Of a stretch of DNA of 11,888 nt, positions 1 through 7,633 are shown one piece after another. The stretch is from positions 1 to 11,888 of the forward strand of contig JAESTB010000182.1 in the NCBI GenBank assembly GCA_016763815.1, read 5' to 3'. The position numbers were made by a program, and so were the translations under genes. The notes beneath the pieces were generated by a model. The model worked only from the letters and a program-made list of their open reading frames with translations, ran no database searches and was not told the DNA's origin. The DNA is from Arenicella sp. (GTDB lineage Bacteria; Pseudomonadota; Gammaproteobacteria; Arenicellales; Arenicellaceae). Position 1 is the stretch's first letter. Each line of letters begins with the position of its first letter.

Positions 1-163
1 GTTGGCTTAGCTATGGTAGGTTAAAAACTAATTTAACCGCGTTTTTGGTAACGCTCACCATTGGGGGCTGCGAGATTGCTGTGGTATTCTGCTGGCATAA
101 TTAAAGAACTGTGAGATCCAGCGTGAGCACAATAGACAACTACCCAAGTGGTGTTTTTCAACA
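1..163. other. Leader region upstream of the amidohydrolase operon
   Basis: No complete gene is visible here. An upstream gene may end inside it: one frame stops at 22-24 and another stays open from the left edge to a stop at 102-104 with a hydrophobic C-terminal-like stretch, but neither can be identified. A perfect 7-bp inverted repeat (GGTTAAA at 19-25, TTTAACC at 32-38, 6-nt loop) is followed by a T run at 42-46 and may be a weak terminator for whatever lies to the left. A possible weak promoter is TTGCTG at 76-81 with TAATTA at 98-103 (16-bp spacer). All of these are tentative. Confidence 0.3.
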
Positions 164-1543
164 TTGCTTATTTTGACTATAACGGGATGCGCTAGCGTAC
201 CTTCTGACAAGCTAACGGATTCTGATGAATCCTTATCCGGCAGCCCATTCGCCTCTACTTATATTGCGCCGCAAGCGCCAATGACGATTATTCGGGGTGC
301 CACGTTGTTGACCGGTACTGGCCAGCAGCTGGACAATGCAGATATTTTATTTAGTGATGGAAAAATAACTGCCCTAGGCTCTCAGATAGAGGCCCCAGCA
401 GAAGCCGTAGAGATAAACGGCTTAGGTCTTTGGGTTACCCCTGGCATCATTGATGTGCATTCGCACATGGGCGTTTACTCCAATCCAGCAATCGGGGCTC
501 ATTCAGATGGTAATGAAGCGGTAGCACCGGCGACCGCCAAGGTGTGGGCAGAACATTCTGTTTGGCCGCAAGATCCGAATTTTGAAAAAGCCCTTGCAGG
601 TGGCGTGACGACGGCGCAAATTTTACCAGGCTCTGCAAACTTGTTTGGTGGTCGCGGAGTAATACTTAAAAATGTTCCATCGGTAACCATGATGGGCATG
701 AAGTTTCCGGATGCACCGCATTCGTTGAAGATGGCTTGTGGCGAAAACCCCAAACGTGTTTACGGCGACAAAGGTGGCCCAGCAACTCGCATGGGTAATA
801 TGGCCGGTTACAGAAGCGCTTGGATAGCGGCCAAGGCCTATGATAAATCTTGGTCAGAATATGAGGAGAAGGTCGCTAAGGGTGATAAAAGTGCAGAAGC
901 GCCGGCCCGTGACCTTGAGATGGAGACGCTACGCGGTGTTTTAAAGGGTGATATTAAAATTCACAACCATTGTTATCGTGCCGACGAAATGGCCAATATG
1001 ATCGAACTGTCTAAAGAGTTTGGTTATAAAATTACCGCCTTCCATCATGCAGTAGAAGCCTACAAGGTTGCTTCACTACTAGCCGAGAACGATATTTGTG
1101 CGGTCGTTTGGGCCGATTGGTGGGGCTTTAAGCAAGAGGCTTACGATATGATTCGAGAAAATGCAGCGTTGATTGAGTTAGCAAAAGGCTGTGCAATTAT
1201 TCACTCAGATGACGAGACTCAGATTCAGCGTTTACCACAGGAGGTTGGCAAGGCGATGGCGGCGGCAAATCGTATGGGGATGAATCTGACTGCAGCGCAA
1301 GTGATTAAATGGATTACTAGTAACTCGGCAAAATCGATAGGCTTAGATGATCGAATCGGGAGCTTGAAGGAGGGTATGAATGCTGATGTGGTACTCTGGA
1401 GTGGCAACCCGCTCAGTGTTTATTCTAAGGCCGACAAGGTTTGGATTGATGGCGTATTGCGGTTTGACCGATCGGCGCCGAGCCTAAAACATACCAGCGA
1501 TTTTAATTTAGGAATTATCACGCCAGAGGGGGATCGACCATGA
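164..1543 (+). CDS. Lipoprotein metal-dependent amidohydrolase (imidazolonepropionase-like)
   Basis: This is an amidohydrolase-superfamily enzyme of the imidazolonepropionase/prolidase-like type, expected to hydrolyse C-N bonds of an unknown substrate outside the cytoplasm. The metal site looks complete: HxH at H99/H101 in PGIIDVHSH, H267/H269 in IKIHNH, H294/H295, and an HSDD at 347-350 that supplies the catalytic Asp. The C-terminal small barrel strand reads GMNADVVLWSGNPL, typical of the family. The N terminus has a lipobox ITGC with Cys9 followed by Ala-Ser, so an outer-membrane lipoprotein is predicted. The start is uncertain. TTG at 164 leaves only eight residues before the Cys and no positive charge. 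The same frame continues upstream as RQLPKW plus hydrophobic residues, a much better signal peptide, but without ATG, GTG or TTG; ATC at 116 is the only near-cognate. The stop overlaps the next gene by 4 bp, implying translational coupling. Confidence 0.85.
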   Translation: MLILTITGCASVPSDKLTDSDESLSGSPFASTYIAPQAPMTIIRGATLLTGTGQQLDNADILFSDGKITALGSQIEAPAEAVEINGLGLWVTPGIIDVHSHMGVYSNPAIGAHSDGNEAVAPATAKVWAEHSVWPQDPNFEKALAGGVTTAQILPGSANLFGGRGVILKNVPSVTMMGMKFPDAPHSLKMACGENPKRVYGDKGGPATRMGNMAGYRSAWIAAKAYDKSWSEYEEKVAKGDKSAEAPARDLEMETLRGVLKGDIKIHNHCYRADEMANMIELSKEFGYKITAFHHAVEAYKVASLLAENDICAVVWADWWGFKQEAYDMIRENAALIELAKGCAIIHSDDETQIQRLPQEVGKAMAAANRMGMNLTAAQVIKWITSNSAKSIGLDDRIGSLKEGMNADVVLWSGNPLSVYSKADKVWIDGVLRFDRSAPSLKHTSDFNLGIITPEGDRP

Positions 1544-2802
1544 AAAAATTATTAATAATGAGTTGGCTCATAAGTCTGCAACTAGGTTGTATGGGTGTCG
1601 CCAATGCCTCAGACATACTGATTAAAAATGCTCGTATCGTCGACGGTTCCGAACGCGGGCCGAATGAACTTACTGATATTTTAGTTAAAGGCTCAATGAT
1701 TGTCGGGCTAGGTAGTGGTTTGTCAGCACCGCAAGATGGGCGTGTTATCGATGCTGATGGTAGGCCGGTCTCTCCAGGCTTATTTAATGCCGATACTCAA
1801 CTGGGCATCATTGAATTGGGATCGGTAGCTGGTACCGTAGATAGCAGTACCTCGAATGAGAATATTACTGCTTCGCTGCAAGTTAGTGACGCATTTAACC
1901 CGAGTTCAGTGGCCGTCGCCTATAACCGAAGCTTGGGTATTTCCCATAGTTTGATCCAGCCGAGTAATGGTGTTGGTATTTTTGCTGGAAGCGCAGCGGT
2001 GGTTAAACTTGGCAACTCGGGAAATATAGTGGTCAAAAAAGCCGCAATGGTGGTGAGCTTAGGACAAGCAGGTAGCGAACTAGCCGGCGGCTCACGTGCT
2101 GCAGCAATGTCGTTGCTTCGTGAGGCGATTGAAGATGCTCGAGACTACTCAGAAAATAGAGATAGCTATGCTCGCGGCAACCGGCGCGCCTATTCTTTGT
2201 CGAGGCATGATTTAGAGGCTTTGGTTGAAGTGGTGCAACGTCGTCAACCGCTATTAGTACGTGTTGAGCGCTCAGCTGATATTGAACGAGTATTAGAATT
2301 TGCAAAGAAGCAGAAAATCACACTGATATTATCAGGTGTTTCTGAGGGTTGGCGTGTCGCAGATAAAATTGCTGAGGCGAAAGTGCCGGTGATTTTTGAC
2401 CCCATCAATAACCTCCCAAGCTCTTATGAGACGCTTGGCTCAAGACTCGATAATGCCCGATTACTGCACGATGCAGGTGTTAAGTTAATGTTTACTGGTA
2501 TGGGCTGGCAAAATACCCACAACGCTTATTTAGTACGCCAGTCGGCAGGCAATGCGGTTGCTAATGGCTTACCATACAACGTCGCGATTCAAGCGATCAC
2601 CTCAAACCCAGCACAAATTTTTGGGCTACCCGGCTATGGCCAGATTAAAGTCGGTGCCGAAGCGACCTTAGTGCTTTGGTCGGGTGATCCGTTGGAGGTA
2701 ATGAGTAACCCAGATTTAGTACTCATTGACGGCCAAGAGTATTCCTTAGAAAGCCGCGCGACACGCTTACGCGATCGTTACTATCAACGAGCAATTAAGT
2801 AA
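1540..2802 (+). CDS. Secreted amidohydrolase-fold protein lacking metal ligands
   Basis: The ends of the protein are clearly amidohydrolase-like: an N-terminal small barrel (ILIKNARIVDG, about 25-36) and a C-terminal one (ITSNPAQIFGL, then GAEATLVLWSGDPLEV, about 353-387). The metal-binding positions are replaced. Where active relatives have PGxIDxHxH this protein has PGLFNADTQLG (79-89), so N83 and D85 stand in place of the HxH. The strand that usually carries HxH in the barrel reads LLVRVERSADI (238-248), and the expected late Asp motif reads MFTGMGW (317-323). I infer a non-catalytic or differently catalytic partner of the preceding enzyme. From memory, paired genes with this loss occur in other proteobacteria. 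A signal peptide (KK, hydrophobic core, then VANA before S24) predicts secretion. LGC at 15-17 is not a good lipobox. A strong Shine-Dalgarno (GAGGGGG at 1526-1532) precedes the ATG, which overlaps the upstream stop as ATGA. Confidence 0.85.
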   Translation: MKKLLIMSWLISLQLGCMGVANASDILIKNARIVDGSERGPNELTDILVKGSMIVGLGSGLSAPQDGRVIDADGRPVSPGLFNADTQLGIIELGSVAGTVDSSTSNENITASLQVSDAFNPSSVAVAYNRSLGISHSLIQPSNGVGIFAGSAAVVKLGNSGNIVVKKAAMVVSLGQAGSELAGGSRAAAMSLLREAIEDARDYSENRDSYARGNRRAYSLSRHDLEALVEVVQRRQPLLVRVERSADIERVLEFAKKQKITLILSGVSEGWRVADKIAEAKVPVIFDPINNLPSSYETLGSRLDNARLLHDAGVKLMFTGMGWQNTHNAYLVRQSAGNAVANGLPYNVAIQAITSNPAQIFGLPGYGQIKVGAEATLVLWSGDPLEVMSNPDLVLIDGQEYSLESRATRLRDRYYQRAIK

Positions 2803-2824
2803 CGCTTTGCGGGCGGTTTAAGGT

Positions 2825-3826
2825 ATGACTGGAACTGATGCCCGCTATAGTCGTCAACAGAGAGTTGGCTACTTTGGTGAGGGTTCGCAACTGCGACTAA
2901 AGGGGGCCTGTGTACTGATCGTCGGTGCTGGTGGGCTTGGGTCTCCGGTGAGTTTATTTTTAGCCGGAGCTGGGGTTGGAAAAATAATTTTAGTCGACCA
3001 CGATGTTGTTAGTCTCTCGAATTTACATCGCCAAATTTTGTTTCAAGAAAGCGATGTCAATCAGCCTAAAGTCGTCGCTGCTAAGAAGCGCTTGAGAGCC
3101 TTAAATAGCGAGCTTGAGGTCGAGGTGATCAACGCCGCTTTAAGCCCAAGTAATGCAAAAGACTTAGTCGATCAGGCAACGGTGGTAGTCGATGCCGCGG
3201 ACAATTTTTTAGCAAGTTACCTACTGAGTGATCTTTGTTTTGCTAGCCGAACCCCGTTAGTGACTGCCTCGGTGCTAACAACGCATGGGTATCTGGGGGT
3301 TTTTTGTGGCACCGTTGATCGACCGGCTCCGAGTCTCAGAGCCGTGTTCGCCTCACCCTCAAAGACAGCGGCTAATTGTAATACAGCCGGTGTCACTGGG
3401 CCCAGCGTCGGCATTATAGGCAGCTACCAAGCGCAGGAAGTTTTAAAGGTTATCTTAGCTGACCAGAGCCAATTATTAGGCAAATTAATGACGCTAGATC
3501 TGTGGAACTACAGCCAGAATATTATTGATTTTTGCAGTGCTGATGAGCCAAAACAGTACGCGCCCATTATCGCTAATAATTCCTTGGCTGAAACTGACCT
3601 ACTGCTAGATGTAAGAAGTCAACTCGAGGTAGAGCAAACTCCATTTTTCGATAACGCTTTGAATATACCGAACACCGAGTTACTGCAACGGCTTGCCGAG
3701 TTACCAAGCTCGAAGAGGATAGTGTGCGTTTGTGCCAGCGGTCAACGTGCGTTAGGTGCAGCGGCTATATTGCTTAACAATGGCTTTAGTCGCATATACG
3801 TCACCAGCGCACCTAATAGCCTGTAA
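2825..3826 (+). CDS. ThiF/MoeB-type E1-like adenylyltransferase fused to rhodanese domain
   Basis: Residues 1-240 form an E1-like ATP-dependent adenylyltransferase, which activates the C-terminal Gly-Gly of a ubiquitin-like sulfur carrier (ThiS, MoaD or similar). Visible motifs are the nucleotide loop GAGGLGSP (34-41), SNLHRQ (65-70) with Arg69, Lys82, Asp126 in VVDAADNF, and the conserved Cys185 in ANCNTAGVTGP matching the catalytic Cys of ThiF/MoeB. A short rhodanese-like domain follows (about 258-333) with LLLDVRS and an active-site loop CASGQRA whose Cys303 could carry persulfide. The four zinc cysteines usual in this family are not seen: the first CxxC site reads APSLRAVF (168-175) and only one Cys (237) remains near the second. 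It starts 22 bp after the amidohydrolase pair and is probably in the same operon. No ThiS, MoaD, ThiG or MoaE gene is in the window, so thiamine, molybdopterin or another sulfur pathway cannot be chosen. The start is supported by AAGG at 2820-2823 and an upstream GGGCGG. Confidence 0.88.
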   Translation: MTGTDARYSRQQRVGYFGEGSQLRLKGACVLIVGAGGLGSPVSLFLAGAGVGKIILVDHDVVSLSNLHRQILFQESDVNQPKVVAAKKRLRALNSELEVEVINAALSPSNAKDLVDQATVVVDAADNFLASYLLSDLCFASRTPLVTASVLTTHGYLGVFCGTVDRPAPSLRAVFASPSKTAANCNTAGVTGPSVGIIGSYQAQEVLKVILADQSQLLGKLMTLDLWNYSQNIIDFCSADEPKQYAPIIANNSLAETDLLLDVRSQLEVEQTPFFDNALNIPNTELLQRLAELPSSKRIVCVCASGQRALGAAAILLNNGFSRIYVTSAPNSL

Positions 3827-3891
3827 TGGCTGTTTTACCTTGAGTTATCGTGTCGACTTAGATTGCGATATTCGAGCTGTATTGAAGCGTG

Positions 3892-3918
3892 AAAAAGGGC
3901 GGTTGTGTAAACCGCCCT
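3892..3918 (-). terminator. Rho-independent terminator of katG
   Basis: A perfect 9-bp GC-rich stem (AGGGCGGTT at 3896-3904 with AACCGCCCT at 3910-3918, 5-nt loop) is followed on the minus strand by a run of five T (complement of 3892-3896). It lies about 108 bp past the katG stop. On the plus strand no T run follows, so it should mainly serve katG rather than the ThiF-like gene that ends at 3826. Confidence 0.8.
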
Positions 3919-4025
3919 CTGGCTAACTCTTAACTATTTTGAGGATCAGCCCTCCGATCGTATGAGCCGACTTAGATGTTATTCACAGATAAGTTGCTGG
4001 TCACAGAGAGCCAGTTGCGAGCTAT

Positions 4026-6290
4026 TCATTTCACCTCAAAACGATCGAGCATCATCACTTTACTCCACGCTTTGACGAAATCGTTGGCGAAACGCTGTTT
4101 CGAGTTGTTGTAGGCATACACTTCGGCAATCGCTCGTAGTTCTGAGTTTGAACCAAACACTAAGTCTACTGGGGTAGCGGTGTATTTAAGCTTCCCGTTG
4201 AGCCGATCAATGCCTTGGTAGATGCCTTCTTCGTCGGTTTTTTCCCATACAGTAGACATGTCTAATAGATTAACAAAGAAATCGTTGCTCAAGGTGCCTG
4301 GCTTATCGGTAAATACGCCGTGACTGGAGCCGTCGGTGTTCGCGCCGAGGACTCGCATACCACCCACTAAGACGGTCATTTGTGGCACAGTAAGATCAAG
4401 CTGATCAGCCTTATCTATCAGTTTTTCAGTTGGCGAGCGCTCGTTAGCACTCACATCGAAGTAGTTACGAAAACCATCGGCTGTTGGTTTAAGCAAAGCA
4501 AAAGAGTTTACGTCAGTCTGGGCCTGTGTTGCATCACCTCGGCCAACGACAAGCGGTACCTTGACCTTCAATCCGGCGCCCTTTGCGGCTTTTTCTATCG
4601 CTGCTGCACCGCCGATAACAATAAGATCGGCAAGTGACACCTTAGTAGTCTTCGATGACTTATTGAAATCACCCTGAATAGTTTTTAGTTTTGCTAATAC
4701 CTTGGCAAGTTCTTCGGGGTTATTAACCTCCCAATCTTTCTGCGGTGCAAGGGCAATACGTGCACCGTTTGCGCCACCGCGTTTGTCGCCTGCGCGGAAA
4801 TTTGATGCGGATGCCCACGCCGTGCGAACAAGCTCTTGGATGCTCAAACCTGACTTTAAAATGTCACTCTCGAGAGCGGCGATATCATTAACACCGATCA
4901 AATCGTAGTCAATCGAGGCAATTGGGTCTTGCCATATCAACTCTTCGCTAGGCACTTCATTGCCTAAGTAGCGGCTTCGAGGCCCCATGTCGCGATGAGT
5001 TAACTTGTACCATGCTTTGGCGAATGCTAGTTGATACTCTTTAGGGTCTGCCAAGAAACGTTCAGCAATCGCTCGGTAAGCTGGGTCGACTTTGATTGCT
5101 AAGTCTGCAGTGGTCATCACTGGCGGATTACGCTTTCCTTTAACGTGCGCGTCTGCAACCGCAGTATGCATTGATTTATCCGTTGGCACCCATTGAATAG
5201 CGCCTGCTGGGCTGCGGGTTTGCTGCCATTCATTATTGAGTAAATTCGATAAATACAAGGTTGACCAGCGAGTTGGCGCTTGAGTCCATGCTCCTTCTAG
5301 GCCACTGGTTACCGTGTCTTCAGAATGACCTTTGCCACAGCTGTTTTTCCAACCAAGGCCTTGCTCTTCAATCGCTGCGGCAGCCGGTTCAGCAGCAAGG
5401 CAGTTGCCAGCCTTATGGGCACCGTGCATTTTACCAAATGTATGTCCGCCGGCCACTAAGGCAACAACTTCCTCATCGTTCATTGCCATTCGATTAAAAG
5501 CCACACGAATGTTTTTAGCTGAACCAATCGGGTCAGGAACACCAAGCGGGCCTTCTGGGTTTACATAGATTAAGCCCATATGCGTAGCACCAAGAGGGCG
5601 CTGTAGCTGACCATCTTTTTGCTGTCGATCACTGGCAAGCATCTCGACTTCTGGACCCCAGTAGACTAAATCGGGCTCCCAGTCATCTGTGCGGCCGCCG
5701 GCAAAGCCGTAGGTTTCAAAACCCATGTTTTCTAAAGCTACATTACCGGCTAATATCATTAAGTCGCCCCAAGATAAGGCCTCACCATATTTTTGTTTTA
5801 TCGGCCAAAGTAAGCGGCGCGCTTTGTCTAAGTTGCCGTTGTCCGGCCAACTATTTAATGGCTCAAAACGTTGTTGAGCACCTTCGCTACCGCCGCGACC
5901 GTCTAGCGTTCGATAGGTGCCAGCACTATGCCAGGACATACGGATAAAGAATGGGCCATAGTTGCCGAAATCAGCTGGCCACCAATCTTGGGATGTGGTG
6001 AGTCGCTTATCGATGTCTCTCTTTGCCGCATCTAGGTCAAGGCTTTGAAACGCTTTAGCGTAACTGAAGTCTTCACCTAGCGGGTTCGAGCGAGAATCGT
6101 GGTCGCGTAATGCCGATAGATCTAATTGATCAGGCCACCAAAAATTATTTTCTTTCGCGACGCCAGGTTTTGTTTGGCCGTTGCCAGTCGCGCCTTTAGG
6201 CTTGCTGATTTCAGCGGCCATCGAGGGGTTAACTGAGAGCGAACACATAGTGACGAATACCGCAGTGGTTAATAGTGTCGTTAGATTCAT
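4026..6290 (-). CDS. katG: Catalase-peroxidase KatG with signal peptide (probably periplasmic)
   Basis: This is a bifunctional haem catalase-peroxidase that destroys hydrogen peroxide. The 754 residues match the usual two-domain KatG plus a leader. Catalytic residues are intact: distal Arg117, Trp120 and His121 in RMSWHSAGTYR; proximal His283 in GGHTFGK; Trp335 in GLEGAW and Asp396 in TTADL on the proximal side. The Met-Tyr-Trp adduct typical of KatG can form from Trp120, Tyr242 (GLIYVNPEG) and Met268 (RMAMND). The C-terminal degenerate peroxidase domain is complete. The N terminus is a hydrophobic signal peptide ending near SMA-A (cleavage about 25/26), unlike the cytoplasmic KatG of most bacteria and like the exported KatP/KatA forms. 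The ATG has an ideal Shine-Dalgarno, AAGGAA on the minus strand (6297-6302), six bases away. It stands alone, with its own promoter and terminator. Confidence 0.96.
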   Translation of the reverse strand: MNLTTLLTTAVFVTMCSLSVNPSMAAEISKPKGATGNGQTKPGVAKENNFWWPDQLDLSALRDHDSRSNPLGEDFSYAKAFQSLDLDAAKRDIDKRLTTSQDWWPADFGNYGPFFIRMSWHSAGTYRTLDGRGGSEGAQQRFEPLNSWPDNGNLDKARRLLWPIKQKYGEALSWGDLMILAGNVALENMGFETYGFAGGRTDDWEPDLVYWGPEVEMLASDRQQKDGQLQRPLGATHMGLIYVNPEGPLGVPDPIGSAKNIRVAFNRMAMNDEEVVALVAGGHTFGKMHGAHKAGNCLAAEPAAAAIEEQGLGWKNSCGKGHSEDTVTSGLEGAWTQAPTRWSTLYLSNLLNNEWQQTRSPAGAIQWVPTDKSMHTAVADAHVKGKRNPPVMTTADLAIKVDPAYRAIAERFLADPKEYQLAFAKAWYKLTHRDMGPRSRYLGNEVPSEELIWQDPIASIDYDLIGVNDIAALESDILKSGLSIQELVRTAWASASNFRAGDKRGGANGARIALAPQKDWEVNNPEELAKVLAKLKTIQGDFNKSSKTTKVSLADLIVIGGAAAIEKAAKGAGLKVKVPLVVGRGDATQAQTDVNSFALLKPTADGFRNYFDVSANERSPTEKLIDKADQLDLTVPQMTVLVGGMRVLGANTDGSSHGVFTDKPGTLSNDFFVNLLDMSTVWEKTDEEGIYQGIDRLNGKLKYTATPVDLVFGSNSELRAIAEVYAYNNSKQRFANDFVKAWSKVMMLDRFEVK

Positions 6291-6314
6291 AAGTTTTTCC
6301 TTAGAGTGGTTACA

Positions 6315-6342
6315 TTTATAGGTTGCTGCCTATTGGGTTCAA
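6315..6342 (-). promoter_or_regulatory. Sigma-70 promoter of katG
   Basis: On the minus strand TTGAAC (6342-6337) and TATAAA (6320-6315) are separated by 16 bp, close to the sigma-70 consensus. Transcription would begin near 6308, giving a leader of about 18 nt that just holds the ribosome site. Just upstream of the -35 box is an ATAG-N12-CTAT arrangement (6344-6363), and ATAG/CTAT also flank 6318-6333. These recall OxyR half-sites, but the spacings do not match the canonical 7-bp spacing. Confidence 0.6.
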
Positions 6343-6863
6343 TATAGTTACTTGCATGGCTATAGACGACTTTCGCTGTCCAAGCGAGCAAGTTGTGCAA
6401 CGTAAAAAGCATAGAATATGTTTTGCTTTCGAATGTGTAAAAGCTGATTAAATAAATAGATAATGATGATTGAAAATATAAATCATTGACGCTAAATAGT
6501 GAGTGGTTTGAGTAATCATAACTACCTCGTGCGTTGCCAAATGCGTCGTAATATTAAGGGGTTTAATGCGACTCGAACTGCGCCCTAATATTGTTTATTG
6601 GGCCGTGATAGCGGTTAAAAATTGTGATAGTAATTTTACTAACGTCGGCTGTTAATAGGCTATTTTGATAACGCAGAGTGCGCGACCTGTTAATAAGTAT
6701 AAAAAGTCGTATAGGTTATTGAAAATACGTGCTTAAATTGCACTCCTTGGATGCGCTGTTTGTTTATTCCTTTTTTTCCCTAATTTGAATCCGAATATCA
6801 AAAGTGTGCATCTAAGCTTATGAGAACGTTATTACGAACGTTTTATAACACTGGAGAAATACT
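6343..6863. other. Divergent intergenic region between katG and the sigma-factor cassette
   Basis: About 520 bp hold no supportable gene on either strand. An imperfect inverted repeat (AATATTAAGGG at 6550-6560 against CCCTAATATT at 6583-6592, one bulged A, 22-nt loop) could fold. A short GTGC/GCAC repeat sits at 6729-6743. TTGAAT at 6785-6790 and TCTAA at 6811-6815 could be part of a promoter for the downstream operon, but the match is weak. The region next to the gene holds the AACGTT repeat listed separately. Confidence 0.4.
6825..6842. repeat. Paired AACGTT motifs just upstream of the sigma-cassette start
   Basis: AACGTT occurs at 6825-6830 and again at 6837-6842, 12 bp apart and each preceded by G. 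As AACGTT is itself a palindrome, the pair reads equally as a direct and an inverted repeat. It lies 22-39 bp ahead of the ATG and ends about 10 bp before the ribosome site GGAG (6853-6856). It could be an operator or part of an ECF-type promoter (GAAC-like -35), but no convincing -10 at the right distance is seen. Confidence 0.4.
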
Positions 6864-7601
6864 ATGAAACATTTACTATTTATTTGCGCGCTAAGCATTG
6901 CCGCACTGTCGATGCCGACTTTTGCACAAGAGGACGATATAGCGCTGCAAGACTCAGTTGCTCAATTCGAAGAAAGTATCGAACAAGGCATCCATGTTAA
7001 GTTAGACCTCGACTTAGATGATGAGGTTGATGTCGACGACAAGATCGAATCAATTATTAGCCTGGTGAGTAAATTCGATGAGGAAGCCGGCAGAGAACTG
7101 GAGTTAGAGCTTAAAGGACTTAGCGATGAAGAAAAAGCTGAGTTGGGCGATGCACTCAATGATGGATTAAGAATCGATGGCGATTTTGATGAATTCCCAA
7201 TCGCCGTTCTGTTCATAGCGGTGCCAGCGGTAATCCTGTTCCTAGGCACGCCACTATTCATAGTAATAGCCTTGTTAGCCGCCGGAAATCGTAAGCGTAA
7301 ACAGAAGATGGAGATAGTCGAGATGTACATCAAGAGTGATCGAGACATTCCCGAGCACGTTATCACGGCACTCGATAGCGGTGGTTCTTCAAGTTCACTG
7401 AAGAGTGGTCTGACTCTAACAGCGGTCGGTATCGGAGTTGTCGCAGCATTCAATGCTCTTGGCGCGGAAGAAGTAGGCGGTTTCGGGTTGATCCCAATGT
7501 TTTTAGGCATCGCCAGACTTATATTCTGGTTCCTAGTTGAACGAAAGGTTGAACGAAAAGTCGAAAGCGAATCTGGCTCAATAGTAGCCCCTAATTTATA
7601 A
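6864..7601 (+). CDS. Signal-peptide membrane protein, DUF6249-like, upstream of ECF sigma factor
   Basis: I recognise no enzyme here. The 245-residue protein has a clear signal peptide (cut near TFA-QE, 21/22) and then a very acidic exported segment (about 22-110) that includes alternating Asp at 47-59. A long hydrophobic span follows (112-140), then a basic stop-transfer patch NRKRKQK (142-148), a short stretch EIVEMYIKSDRDIPEHVI (150-167), and two more membrane segments (about 181-200 and 206-225). The hydrophobic span, basic patch and 'mixed helix then IPEHV' pattern resemble the DUF6249 family, which I recall next to ECF sigma factors; this is recollection, not a search. The Shine-Dalgarno GGAG (6853-6856) fits the ATG. 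It is first in a three-gene operon, 32 bp before the sigma gene, so a role in sensing or modulating the envelope signal is inferred. The C-terminal VERKVERKVE comes from a 12-bp tandem duplication (7536-7559). Confidence 0.75.
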   Translation: MKHLLFICALSIAALSMPTFAQEDDIALQDSVAQFEESIEQGIHVKLDLDLDDEVDVDDKIESIISLVSKFDEEAGRELELELKGLSDEEKAELGDALNDGLRIDGDFDEFPIAVLFIAVPAVILFLGTPLFIVIALLAAGNRKRKQKMEIVEMYIKSDRDIPEHVITALDSGGSSSSLKSGLTLTAVGIGVVAAFNALGAEEVGGFGLIPMFLGIARLIFWFLVERKVERKVESESGSIVAPNL

Positions 7602-7633
7602 GCGTATTTATAACTAACTAGTCGATAAATACC

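Noticed and set aside
3892..3918. Terminator for the amidohydrolase/ThiF operon on the plus strand
   Set aside because: The hairpin has no T run on the plus strand. The T run is on the minus strand, so it was assigned to katG.
3854..3978. Repeat of CGACTTAGAT on both sides of the katG terminator
   Set aside because: Only ten bases are shared with no extended identity or pairing, so chance is likely.
4380..5568. Several plus-strand open frames of 68-85 residues inside katG
   Set aside because: All are opposite conserved catalase-peroxidase sequence, have no family resemblance and overlap one another.
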